From the NCBI GenBank assembly GCA_025922715.1, contig JAICHH010000027.1, forward strand, positions 1 through 15,311: a DNA stretch of 15,311 nucleotides, read 5' to 3'. Below, in pieces: positions 6,534-13,682 of the stretch. The notes under the pieces were generated by a model, which was not told where the DNA came from, searched no databases, and saw nothing but the letters and a program-made list of their open reading frames with translations. Within the stretch, counting starts at the first letter, position 1. Each line of letters starts with the position of its first letter. The stretch comes from Nitrososphaeraceae archaeon (GTDB taxonomy: Archaea; Thermoproteota; Nitrososphaeria; Nitrososphaerales; Nitrososphaeraceae). The translations under genes were made by a program, and so were the position numbers.

Positions 6534-7838
6534 TTGAATATTAGATCTGCAGAACTTAAACATGATGACTATATTGGCAAATACGTTTCTATTAAAGGGT
6601 GGATTCATAGAATCAGAAAGCAAAAAGAAAATACGTTTTTATTAATACGAGATGACCGAGGAGGCATTATGCAATGTATTATTGATTCCTCAAAAACAAA
6701 TAATTTAACTATAGAGTCGTCGGTTGAAATTTTTGGTATTCTTCAAAAAGATACACGTGCACCAGAAGGAGGTTATGAAATAAAAGCTGATGAAATTAGT
6801 ATTTTTAGCATTTCTAAAAATGATTATCCAATAGGAGAATATCAAAGCCTTGATCTTCTTTTAGATAAACGACATCTTGCTATACGCACTCGACGGATGA
6901 TTATGGTTTCTAAAATTCGTTCTTCTGTTCTCTACTTTTCAAGAAAGTGGTTTATCGATAATGATTGGATTGAAGTAACCGCTCCAATAATAGTAAAGGG
7001 ATCAGTCGAGGGAGGTTCTACCTTATTCAAGATAAAATATTTTGATGAAGATGCCTATCTTTCCCAAAGTGTACAATTATATTTAGAAGCTATGATCTTT
7101 TCTCTTGGACGGGTTTGGTCTATTACTCCTTCGTTCCGTGCTGAGAAATCTAGAACAGTTAGACACTTAACGGAATTCCTTCATTTAGAAGCTGAGGCCC
7201 CATGGGTAAGTTTAGAGGATCTTATAAAATTTCAAGAAGAATTAATATCATATGTTATCCAAAATATTGTGAAAAGCAATAAACAAGAATTTGAATTTTT
7301 GAAAAGGAATATATCAGAATTGGAGAAAATTTCGCCTCCGTTTGATAGAATCACTTATGAAAAGGCAATAGACAAACTACGAAATGAAGAACTGATAATA
7401 GTAGATAAAGATTCATCTAGAAAAATTGAATATGGGGATGACCTTACTATCGACTCAGAACGAATCCTGACCCTAAATTCATCTAAACCATTATTTGTTA
7501 TTGGATATCCATTGAAGATAAAACCATTTTATGTTAAAGAAGAAATCTCAAAAGAAGGATTAGGAATTGCAGCAGATTTACTTGCTCCCAATGGTTTTGG
7601 TGAAATCACATCGGGAGGTTTAAGAGAAGATGATCTCCAAAAGTTGGAAAAGAGAATGGTCTTGGAAGGTTTACAAAAAAGTAATTATGATTGGTATCTA
7701 GATTTACGAAGATATGGTTCAGTACCGCACGGTGGCTTTGGATTGGGAATAGAAAGATTAATGAGATGGATTCTAAATATTACTGACATAAAAGATACCT
7801 TGCCTTTTCCAAGAACTCTTAGACGAATATATCCATAA
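6534..7838 (+). CDS. asnS: asparaginyl-tRNA synthetase
   Basis: Class IIb synthetase charging tRNA-Asn with asparagine. Residues 1-100 form the OB-fold anticodon-binding domain (VSIKGWIHRIRKQKE... and the DDRGGIMQCIID strand). The catalytic domain has VEGGSTLFKIKYF at about 158-170 and the QLYLEAMIFSLGRVW helix. Motif 2 is FRAEKSR at 201-207 followed by HLTEFLHLEAEAPW, and motif 3 is GFGLGIERLMRW at 401-412. It ends in PFPRTLRRIYP. The GGSTLF and HLTEF-H-EAE signatures distinguish AsnRS from archaeal AspRS. Length (434) is normal. Start: TTG at 6534, 20-28 bp after a good TATA box, which suits a leaderless mRNA; the first methionine inside the frame would delete part of the OB fold. Confidence 0.94.
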   Translation: MNIRSAELKHDDYIGKYVSIKGWIHRIRKQKENTFLLIRDDRGGIMQCIIDSSKTNNLTIESSVEIFGILQKDTRAPEGGYEIKADEISIFSISKNDYPIGEYQSLDLLLDKRHLAIRTRRMIMVSKIRSSVLYFSRKWFIDNDWIEVTAPIIVKGSVEGGSTLFKIKYFDEDAYLSQSVQLYLEAMIFSLGRVWSITPSFRAEKSRTVRHLTEFLHLEAEAPWVSLEDLIKFQEELISYVIQNIVKSNKQEFEFLKRNISELEKISPPFDRITYEKAIDKLRNEELIIVDKDSSRKIEYGDDLTIDSERILTLNSSKPLFVIGYPLKIKPFYVKEEISKEGLGIAADLLAPNGFGEITSGGLREDDLQKLEKRMVLEGLQKSNYDWYLDLRRYGSVPHGGFGLGIERLMRWILNITDIKDTLPFPRTLRRIYP

Positions 7839-7937
7839 AGGTTTTAATTTTGTGTTAAACAATAACTTTTTATTGTACTCATTTCAATCTTAAATTATTC
7901 AAGTTTAAATCTTTGATGAGAACTATAATATAATAAA

Positions 7938-8744
7938 ATGCATAATAACCCTTCCGAAAAAACCGAATCTTTATTCTTTGAATTGGCTGGAGATTTGAGG
8001 CTTTCTATGTTATTAAAGCTCTCTAAACATAAGTATAGATTATCTCAGTTATCAACCGAATTGGATGCGACTATGCAAGAAGCACATAGAAACATAATCA
8101 GATTAGTAGAGTCCGGATTGGTTTTTAAAGATGGAGAAGGTGATTTAGGATTAACTTCTTATGGTAAATCTATTGTTTTTTTAATTCCTGGATATGAATT
8201 TCTTTTACAAAACAAACAATATTTTATTGAACATTCAATAGAAGAATTGCCATTAAAATTCATTCAAAGAATTGGTTCTTTACAAAATAGTGAAATTGTA
8301 TTAGGCGTAATGGCAAATTTACAACGCTGGAAGACACTTTACTGGAACTCTAAAGTCTATATTAAAGAAATCATGTCACAAGTGCCATTAGATTTAATTG
8401 AAACAATAAGTAATAAAATCGAGACCGGTATTAAATTTTCATACATTTTTTCAAAAGATACAATTATTCCTAAAGGAAGAGGAGAACTATTACAAAAAAT
8501 AGGCTGGATGAATCAAATTTCTAAAGGTAGAGTAGAAAGAAAGATGATTAATAAGGTTACTATAATGACAATATTCAATGAGCAAGAAGCTTGTCTTCTC
8601 TTTCCAAATCTGAAAGGTGAACCAGATTTGAATATTATGTTCTATAGTAAGGATCAAAATTTTCATGACTGGTGTAAGGACTTTTTTGATTATCAATGGG
8701 ACATGGCTGGTCCTTTTGATGATAAAAAATTGAATGAAACTTAA
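7938..8744 (+). CDS. FilR1-type winged-helix transcriptional regulator
   Basis: Predicted DNA-binding regulator. Residues about 10-75 form an ArsR-like winged helix: a first helix with LRLSMLLKLSKHKYRLSQLSTELD, then the recognition helix QEAHRNIIRLVESGLV and a wing ending in LTSYGKSIV. The remaining two thirds match the all-archaeal layout of an HTH followed by the 'methanogenesis regulatory protein FilR1' middle domain (COG4742/DUF1724), with the IPKGRGELLQK, KVTIMTIFNEQEACLLFPN and DLNIMFYSKDQNFHDWCKDFFDYQW segments near the end. No ligand-binding cysteines or membrane segments are seen. ATG at 7938 follows a GTTTAAATC box 29-37 bp upstream. Its targets are unknown; the adjacent RAM-domain and zinc-finger genes are candidates by position only. 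Confidence 0.8.
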   Translation: MHNNPSEKTESLFFELAGDLRLSMLLKLSKHKYRLSQLSTELDATMQEAHRNIIRLVESGLVFKDGEGDLGLTSYGKSIVFLIPGYEFLLQNKQYFIEHSIEELPLKFIQRIGSLQNSEIVLGVMANLQRWKTLYWNSKVYIKEIMSQVPLDLIETISNKIETGIKFSYIFSKDTIIPKGRGELLQKIGWMNQISKGRVERKMINKVTIMTIFNEQEACLLFPNLKGEPDLNIMFYSKDQNFHDWCKDFFDYQWDMAGPFDDKKLNET

Positions 8745-8755
8745 AGACCCCCTTT

Positions 8756-8766
8756 ACTTTTTTATT
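8756..8766 (+). terminator. U-tract terminator after the FilR1-type regulator gene
   Basis: A T-run (CTTTTTTATT) begins about 13 bp after the stop codon, the usual archaeal U-tract terminator form. It also precedes the TATA box of the next gene. Confidence 0.4.
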
Positions 8767-8774
8767 CAGCATGT

Positions 8775-8785
8775 TTTTATATATC
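8775..8785 (+). promoter_or_regulatory. TATA box of the stand-alone RAM-domain gene
   Basis: TTTTATATATC spans 19-29 bp before the ATG at 8804, a strong archaeal TATA element at leaderless spacing. Confidence 0.6.
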
Positions 8786-8803
8786 ATTTTATTATAAAAT
8801 GTC

Positions 8804-9034
8804 ATGCCTGGCGCTTTTGTACTTTTAAATACTGAGTTGGGAAGTGAAGATTCCATAGTAAAAGAACTGAGGAATTTAGAAGGAGTTAAAGAAGTTTTTC
8901 AAGTCTATGGTGTCTATGATATTATTGCAAAAGTAGAATCAGATACAATGGATAAGGTTAAAGAAATTATTACATGGAAGTTAAGAAAATTACCAGGAGT
9001 TAAATCTACGCTTACAATGATTGTAATGGAGTAA
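8804..9034 (+). CDS. stand-alone Lrp/AsnC effector-binding (RAM) domain protein
   Basis: A 76-residue protein that is only the ligand-binding and oligomerisation domain of Lrp/AsnC regulators, without the N-terminal HTH. Visible features are the first strand AFVLLNTELG, the helix SEDSIVKELRNLEGVKEVFQVYG, the VYDIIAKVESDTMDKVKEII strand-helix unit and the closing strand GVKSTLTMIVME. The G-x-YDI signature matches the family's ligand-binding loop. Such proteins are called small ligand-binding proteins or DM1-like/SraA-like and may modulate full-length Lrp regulators by forming mixed oligomers; that is inference here. ATG at 8804 follows a strong TATA box. A T-rich tract just after the stop (9038-9042) may end transcription. 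Confidence 0.9.
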   Translation: MPGAFVLLNTELGSEDSIVKELRNLEGVKEVFQVYGVYDIIAKVESDTMDKVKEIITWKLRKLPGVKSTLTMIVME

Positions 9035-9116
9035 AAGTTTTTATTAATAGGATATATCTGAAGTGATTTGTGTAATTGATATCATTTAAAAAGAACGTAG
9101 TATATTGAACTATATT

Positions 9117-9287
9117 ATGGGATTTTCTGATATTTTAAAAAGAAAAAAAGATAAAGAAAATGGTAGGATGAAATGTAAATATTGCAATATTGTTTTCCAA
9201 GACCAAGAGCATCTTTCACGACATAATAAAAAGGCTCATGGAAAGAAAGATGACTTTTTACCAAGTAGTAATCCTTTTCAAGTATAG
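9117..9287 (+). CDS. C2H2 zinc-finger miniprotein, 56 aa
   Basis: Small soluble protein with one classical C2H2 finger: Cys20, Cys23, His36 and His41 (C-x2-C-x12-H-x4-H), with Phe27 and Leu33 at the expected hydrophobic-core positions. It is flanked by a basic N-terminal stretch (LKRKKDKENGRMK) and a basic KKAHGKKD segment, so nucleic-acid binding is plausible. Start: I choose ATG at 9117 because an ATTTAAAAA box lies 25-33 bp upstream; a TTG at 9105 would sit only 13-21 bp from it. Archaeal single-finger proteins of this size are known but mostly uncharacterised. It ends 28 bp before the rhomboid gene, so the two may be co-expressed. Confidence 0.8.
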   Translation: MGFSDILKRKKDKENGRMKCKYCNIVFQDQEHLSRHNKKAHGKKDDFLPSSNPFQV

Positions 9288-9315
9288 CAGACCTCGGTTG
9301 GATCTATTATAGTAA

Positions 9316-10311
9316 ATGTTTCCTATTCATGATGATACTCCTCGTCTTCATGGACGACCTTATGTAAACTACTCACTTATAGTTTTAAATGTTATAATAT
9401 TTATCTGGGAGGTAATAAGAACAAATTTTTTTAGCAATGAGTTAATAGTAAATGAAATCTTTTTTACTTATGGTACTGTTCCAGATCTTGTCTTTCAGGG
9501 TGATTTTTTTTCTTTAGTTACTTCAATGTTTCTCCACGGGGGAGTTGCTCATATAATAGGAAATATGGTTTTTCTATATATTTTTGGTGACAATATTGAA
9601 GATAGATTTGGACACTTCAAGTATCTTATATTGTATTTGTTATGGGGGATAGCCGCCGGAATAATTCATAGTTTTTATGCAGTTTCAGTCGGCGGCGGTG
9701 AAATTCCTGCAGTGGGTGCCTCAGGAGCAATATCAGGAGTTTTAGGGGCGTATTTAATACTTTTTCCTAGGGCGAAAATATTTACAATTATAATGGCTTT
9801 TTTTATTACAACAGTTCGAATCCCGGCTCTTGCTTACATACCTCTCTGGTTTATTCTTCAAGTCGTATTCAGTATTCTCAATCCTGAAGGTGGAGTAGCA
9901 TATTTAGCTCATATCGGAGGTTTTGTCGTCGGCGCTGGTGTTAGCTATCTAACAAAGTCTTTTTTTCCTTCGATTTTTCAAGGACAAATTGGGCCGGGGC
10001 CTAATTATTTAAACAAATCAAAGCCTTATTCTAGACGATTATATCAGGATAATACTAGACATTCAATCTCTCAACCAGATATTATTGAGGGTGATAAATA
10101 TTACGAAATTTTAGTAGAACTTAAAGGTTTGAGAAATATCCAAAATTTACGAGCTATATATGAAGAAAGCACACATAGTTTACAAGTTTTTTCGGAGGGA
10201 TCTCTGAATCCGATTGTGTCTATTCCTCTTAGGGAAGAAATGCACATATCTCTAATTCAGGATGTATCATATAGAAATGGAATTCTTAGAGTCAGAATGT
10301 TAAAAAGCTAA
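9316..10311 (+). CDS. rhomboid intramembrane serine protease with HSP20-like C-terminal domain
   Basis: Membrane protease that cleaves substrates within or near the lipid bilayer. About six transmembrane segments occupy residues 18-220. Family signatures are FLHGGVAHIIGNMVFLYIFG (loop 1 and helix 2), the nucleophile Ser136 in GASGAISG, and the partner His199 in AHIGGFVVG, which together form the catalytic dyad. Residues about 222-257 are a polar linker. Residues about 258-331 resemble an alpha-crystallin/HSP20 domain: an opening strand YYEILVELKGL, a central IPLREEMHISLIQ segment and the diagnostic closing strand YRNGILRVRML. This second domain is my inference from sequence pattern. Start: ATG at 9316. 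The upstream AAGTATAG stretch is only a weak promoter, so expression from the zinc-finger gene's promoter is possible. Confidence 0.9.
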   Translation: MFPIHDDTPRLHGRPYVNYSLIVLNVIIFIWEVIRTNFFSNELIVNEIFFTYGTVPDLVFQGDFFSLVTSMFLHGGVAHIIGNMVFLYIFGDNIEDRFGHFKYLILYLLWGIAAGIIHSFYAVSVGGGEIPAVGASGAISGVLGAYLILFPRAKIFTIIMAFFITTVRIPALAYIPLWFILQVVFSILNPEGGVAYLAHIGGFVVGAGVSYLTKSFFPSIFQGQIGPGPNYLNKSKPYSRRLYQDNTRHSISQPDIIEGDKYYEILVELKGLRNIQNLRAIYEESTHSLQVFSEGSLNPIVSIPLREEMHISLIQDVSYRNGILRVRMLKS

Positions 10312-10366
10312 CTAGAATTTGTATTGGTTATTCATTAGAGCATAAAATAGATACATAGGACAAAGA

Positions 10367-10377
10367 TTTATAATATA
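10367..10377 (+). promoter_or_regulatory. TATA box of the complex III genes
   Basis: TTTATAATATA spans 21-31 bp before the Rieske gene's ATG, an excellent archaeal TATA element at leaderless spacing. It probably drives Rieske and cytochrome b together, since these genes overlap. Confidence 0.65.
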
Positions 10378-10397
10378 TTTTTCCATCTGTTATTGTA

Positions 10398-11009
10398 ATG
10401 TCTGGACAGCCCCAATCAAGGGGAGATGATAGAATTTCTCGTAGAGATTTTTTAAAGTTATTGGCAGCAGCTGGTACTGTGTTGACATTTACACCCTTTG
10501 TGGACTGGGGAAAATTTTTGCCTAATCCAAGTGGTTCAACGACTGAAAAATCTAAAGTTGAGCTACCTGATGGTTCTCAAGCGAATGTAAAAACCTTTAA
10601 GGTTAATCATTCAGAAGCTATTATATATCCAATCTCTGATGATCCTGTTCTCAATAAAGAAGCATTTAGAACTTGGCAATTTATACGCCTTCCAGTGGAA
10701 TTGGGGGGAGATAAGAATGATGCTTCAGCCTTTCGTGTCTTTAGCATGGTTTGTTTACATCTTTGGTGTCTATGGAAATATTGGCCTGGTGAAGGAAGAA
10801 AAAGGGGTGAGTGTCCATGTCATGGAAGTTTGTATGACCCTGTTACAGGAGAGGCCTATGCAGGACCTGCAGCCCTTCAATCGCCACCTTCAAACGTTCT
10901 TCCAAAGCTGGATTTGGAAGTAGATAAAGATGGTTATTTATGGATATTACCTCCTAATTGGAATGTAAACGGAAATGGGATAGTAGGGTATGGTCGCTTC
11001 GCTGCATAG
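10398..11009 (+). CDS. Rieske iron-sulfur protein of complex III
   Basis: Takes electrons from quinol through a 2Fe-2S cluster and passes them on outside the membrane. A twin-arginine motif, SRRDFLK at residues 14-20, followed by a hydrophobic helix, predicts Tat export and membrane anchoring. Cluster ligands are Cys119 and His121 (CLHLWC box) and Cys139 and His142 (CPCHGS box); Cys124 and Cys141 can form the family disulfide. A GPA loop near 152-154 (AYAGPAALQSPP) matches the third conserved Rieske element. The 203-residue length is ordinary. Its last 20 bp overlap the cytochrome b start, which suggests coupled translation. In known ammonia-oxidising archaea the same trio of genes encodes the bc1/b6f-type complex. 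Confidence 0.95.
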   Translation: MSGQPQSRGDDRISRRDFLKLLAAAGTVLTFTPFVDWGKFLPNPSGSTTEKSKVELPDGSQANVKTFKVNHSEAIIYPISDDPVLNKEAFRTWQFIRLPVELGGDKNDASAFRVFSMVCLHLWCLWKYWPGEGRKRGECPCHGSLYDPVTGEAYAGPAALQSPPSNVLPKLDLEVDKDGYLWILPPNWNVNGNGIVGYGRFAA

Positions 11010-12549
11010 AGAAAACAGTCTAGTTCGACTCTTCCGGTGGATCTATGCCGGAGTTGATAGAACAATTTTTATGGGCCTAAAGTTTACCTTTCCTACTCGG
11101 TTTGTTAGTCCTCTAGGCTTTTTAGGAATGCTTACTTTTGTCCTCTTCATAATCCTTGGTATATCTGGTGCACTTCTTATGTTATGGTATGAACCAATTC
11201 TTGACAGAGCTTGGGATAGCGTTGAAAATATTAATGATACTATACCCTATGGTTTCCATCTCAGAAACATTCACTATCATGCCTCTAATGCTATGGTTAT
11301 GATGGCAATTCTTCATATGTATTATCAGTATTTTAGTGGTAGGTATAAAATTAGAAATGAAATTCTATGGGTTACTGGAATCCTTATAGGGGTACTTACG
11401 ATTTTAGAAGCCTTTACAGGGTATGATATTATTTTTAGTGAAAGAGCAGAATTGGCTATATCTATAGCTGCTTCGCTTACTAATTCTATACCTATTATAG
11501 GACCTGATATGAGAGATGCATTCTTTGGGTCGGGGTTTCATGACTTTGTATTACGCTTTTATGCATTTCATGTATTTTTACTTCCAATTGCATTAATAGG
11601 TTTGATGACTGTTCATTTTCCTCGTTTTCTCGTTTTTGATGTTCCAATGGTTATGGCTATCACAGGGGCAATAATGATTACTGGAGGAGTCTTTCCGGTT
11701 GATATGGGTTTAAAGTTCGATCCCAATGTACCTCCTGGAATTACTGTACCAGAATGGTATCTTACGGGTTTGTATGCTTTCCTCAGATCTCAGTATGATA
11801 AATTTGTTACTGGTGTTGCTTGGCCGGGGCTTTTCATTTTTACCTTACTTATCATTCCGTTCATAGACAAATATAAAAAATTTTCCTGGAAGGATAGGCC
11901 ACTTATAACCGCAATAGGAATTACAAGTATTGCTCAAATTATAGTGACTACGTACTGGGGTTTCTACATAGATCCTGATAGAACAAAATCCCTATTAGAC
12001 AGATTGGTAATCGATCCAATTTTTCTTTATAGTGTAATGATCCTATTAGTACCCTTATCATTTGGATTTACATATCTTATGATAAAATTGGCTAAAAATG
12101 CAGAAGCTAATGCAAAACGTCAGCCTAAAAAGAAGGAAAGTGTTATAAGTCTCCCAGAAAAATGGATATATTTTGTACTTATAGCATTAGTAGGATTTCA
12201 AATCTACTTGAATATTGCAGCCTATTATGCTCTACTTAATGGTATGAAAAACATATCGTTGTTCATTATTGGTATTATTATGCTAGTTTTTGCAGGCATG
12301 TTTCATATCTATAGACATGGACGATCAATTGCTAATAATCCTCCTCCTCCTTCTATACCCCAGACTGATAGGATTAAGTCTTTACAAGATAAAAAAAGAG
12401 CTTTAGTAGAATCTGATAGTGGTAAACCTGGATTAGAAGTCTCTGACAACTCCTCAAGTCAAATAAAGAGCAATGGAATCTTGAATAAGGTTTTCAAGGT
12501 CGCCCGCAAAAATAAGAACTCCTTCGAAAAAATGTGGAATAGAGATTAG
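10990..12549 (+). CDS. cytochrome b / b6 subunit of complex III (long form)
   Basis: Di-heme membrane subunit that oxidises quinol and drives the Q cycle. Heme ligands are His95 and His109 (helix B) and His194 and His209 (helix D). The 14 residues between the helix D histidines are the b6 spacing. The Qo-site motif PEWY is at 254-257, so b6 and subunit IV parts are fused in one chain. I count about ten hydrophobic segments, two more than the usual eight, with the extra pair near residues 393-445, followed by a polar, Pro- and Lys-rich tail of about 75 residues. ATG at 10990 lies inside the Rieske gene in another frame. The cupredoxin gene follows after 57 bp. Confidence 0.95.
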   Translation: MVASLHRENSLVRLFRWIYAGVDRTIFMGLKFTFPTRFVSPLGFLGMLTFVLFIILGISGALLMLWYEPILDRAWDSVENINDTIPYGFHLRNIHYHASNAMVMMAILHMYYQYFSGRYKIRNEILWVTGILIGVLTILEAFTGYDIIFSERAELAISIAASLTNSIPIIGPDMRDAFFGSGFHDFVLRFYAFHVFLLPIALIGLMTVHFPRFLVFDVPMVMAITGAIMITGGVFPVDMGLKFDPNVPPGITVPEWYLTGLYAFLRSQYDKFVTGVAWPGLFIFTLLIIPFIDKYKKFSWKDRPLITAIGITSIAQIIVTTYWGFYIDPDRTKSLLDRLVIDPIFLYSVMILLVPLSFGFTYLMIKLAKNAEANAKRQPKKKESVISLPEKWIYFVLIALVGFQIYLNIAAYYALLNGMKNISLFIIGIIMLVFAGMFHIYRHGRSIANNPPPPSIPQTDRIKSLQDKKRALVESDSGKPGLEVSDNSSSQIKSNGILNKVFKVARKNKNSFEKMWNRD

Positions 12550-12606
12550 TAATAATAAGAAAATCAAAAATTAAAATAACGAAACAATGCAGTATTTTAT
12601 ATAAAT

Positions 12607-13083
12607 ATGGAAAGATCACAACAGTTCAGTAGTATCGGCGGGTTGACTATAATATTTTTTATCATAGCGATAGCTATTAGTTTTGCATTTTATCAGTTTA
12701 TCTTTCTTAAAGAATTAAATCTCAAGCCTACTGTTCGAGAAGAAGTAGCAAATCCACCCCAGTCCTTGACGGTAAACATAGTAGAAGGTGCTAGTCTTCC
12801 AACTAATCCTCAATTCTATGATCCCTCCCTGGGCAGAGCAACCTTAGGTATTGATAATAAAGTAATTTGGGAAAATCTAGATGCGACTCCTCATACGGTA
12901 ACGACAGATAATGATTATGAAGATCCTTTGTCTGGAAAGTTTGACTCAATGGAGACGATAGGACTAGTTCCAGCTGGAGGCACCTTTGAATTTGTATTTA
13001 CAGAAGATGGAGAATATCCCTATCATTGTGAACCACATCCTTGGATGACTGGTACTGTCACAATAGTTAAAGATTATTCATAA
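12607..13083 (+). CDS. membrane-anchored plastocyanin-like cupredoxin
   Basis: Type 1 copper electron carrier. An uncleaved-type N-terminal anchor (residues about 10-34, hydrophobic) holds the domain on the outer face of the membrane. Copper ligands are His96 (TPHTVT) and Cys141, His144 and Met147 (HCEPHPWM, C-x2-H-x2-M spacing), all present. The fold shows the usual Greek-key order of strands, from SLTVNIVEGA to TGTVTIVKD. In ammonia-oxidising archaea cupredoxins replace cytochrome c, and this one sits directly after Rieske and cytochrome b, so it probably takes electrons from complex III; that is inference from context. Start: ATG at 12607, with TTAAAATAA at about 12571-12579 as a plausible own TATA box. 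Its 3' end overlaps the convergent 127-aa gene by 17 bp. Confidence 0.93.
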   Translation: MERSQQFSSIGGLTIIFFIIAIAISFAFYQFIFLKELNLKPTVREEVANPPQSLTVNIVEGASLPTNPQFYDPSLGRATLGIDNKVIWENLDATPHTVTTDNDYEDPLSGKFDSMETIGLVPAGGTFEFVFTEDGEYPYHCEPHPWMTGTVTIVKDYS

Positions 13084-13450
13084 CATCTTTTTTTATTTTC
13101 AGAATCAAAATATCATTTGCCACTTCTTTATGTTCCTGGATGATAGAAGTTCTAAATTTAACTTTAGAAAAGTCGTTTTTTGGTATATGTTGTGTAATTG
13201 CAATAAAATTAATTATCCTTTTTTCCTCCAAGTCTTTTTTGTAGATAGAAAGACGTGAATATGGATGATTAATTTTTTTTCCGTTTAATTCGATATAATT
13301 ACAAATATCACTTGAATTTTCAATATGTGAATTTATTACTATAGTATCAAATCTTCCATTATAATTCAATTCAATTCTGCCATGGATTTCTTCATTAGGA
13401 TAAATTTCCTTTTCTTCTATAGTAAGGAATAATTCTTTTTTTTCCTGCAT
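13067..13450 (-). CDS. hypothetical beta-sandwich-like protein, 127 aa
   Basis: I do not recognise this protein with confidence. It is soluble, without signal peptide or membrane segment, and strand-rich. The N-terminal part (ELFLTIEEKEIYPNEEIHG, then RIELNYNGRFDTIVINSHIEN) follows the pattern of an arrestin/Spo0M-type N-terminal strand pair, in which a 'Y-P-G/N-x-x-I-x-G' turn precedes a second long strand. That resemblance is weak and is inference. The C-terminal half is lysine-rich and helical or strand-mixed. ATG at 13450 follows a TTATAAAG box about 19-26 bp upstream on the - strand. Its 3' end overlaps the cupredoxin gene tail by 17 bp, and the two genes must terminate against each other. 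Confidence 0.75.
   Translation of the reverse strand: MQEKKELFLTIEEKEIYPNEEIHGRIELNYNGRFDTIVINSHIENSSDICNYIELNGKKINHPYSRLSIYKKDLEEKRIINFIAITQHIPKNDFSKVKFRTSIIQEHKEVANDILILKIKKDVMNNL
13088..13099 (+). terminator. U-tract after the cupredoxin gene
   Basis: A run of seven T followed by ATTTT lies just 4 bp after the cupredoxin stop codon and inside the end of the convergent gene, where it encodes lysine codons on the other strand. It fits an archaeal U-tract terminator. Confidence 0.45.
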
Positions 13451-13558
13451 AGTAATAAAGAATTCTTTATAATAATTGTATATATTTATTCAGAATAATA
13501 TACGTCAAATAAACAGTATCTCTTGAATAAAATATTTTGTAACATTTAAGTAATAATC

Positions 13559-13567
13559 TTTAAATTT
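13559..13567 (+). promoter_or_regulatory. TATA box of tRNA-Arg
   Basis: TTTAAATTT spans 25-33 bp before the first base of the mature tRNA, the usual archaeal promoter position. Confidence 0.6.
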
Positions 13568-13591
13568 GCTAAAGCTTTTTTCTGTTGTGAA

Positions 13592-13682
13592 GGGCTCGTA
13601 GCTCAGCATGGACAGAGCGCCTGCCTTCTATTCACTTTGAGAGGAAAGCCGGAAGTCGAGGGATCGAAGCCCTCCGGGCCCG
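13592..13682 (+). tRNA. tRNA-Arg (anticodon TCT) with a 16-nt intron
   Basis: The acceptor stem GGGCTCG pairs with CGGGCCC (one G-T pair) and the discriminator base is G. The D arm is GCTC/GAGC with a 10-nt loop keeping A14, G15, G18, G19 and A21. The anticodon loop is CT-TCT-A/A after splicing, so it reads AGA (and possibly AGG) arginine codons. The T stem is GAGGG/CCCTC with loop ATCGAAG. The intron at 13631-13646 lies between positions 37 and 38 and folds as a canonical bulge-helix-bulge. Oddities: U29 faces C41 in the anticodon stem, and position 54 is A instead of U. CCA is not encoded. Confidence 0.93.
13631..13646 (+). other. archaeal tRNA intron with bulge-helix-bulge splice site
   Basis: The intron is TTCACTTTGAGAGGAA. 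The central 4-bp helix is CTTC (13625-13628) with GAGG (13641-13644). The 3-nt bulges are TAT (cut after TA) and AAA (cut after AA). The inner helix is TCA/TGA with a 3-nt CTT loop. This predicts excision of exactly 16 nt by the tRNA splicing endonuclease. Confidence 0.85.

Noticed and set aside
10639..10923. 94-codon frame inside the Rieske gene
   Set aside because: Out-of-frame reading of the Rieske cluster-binding region, whose motifs confirm the other frame.
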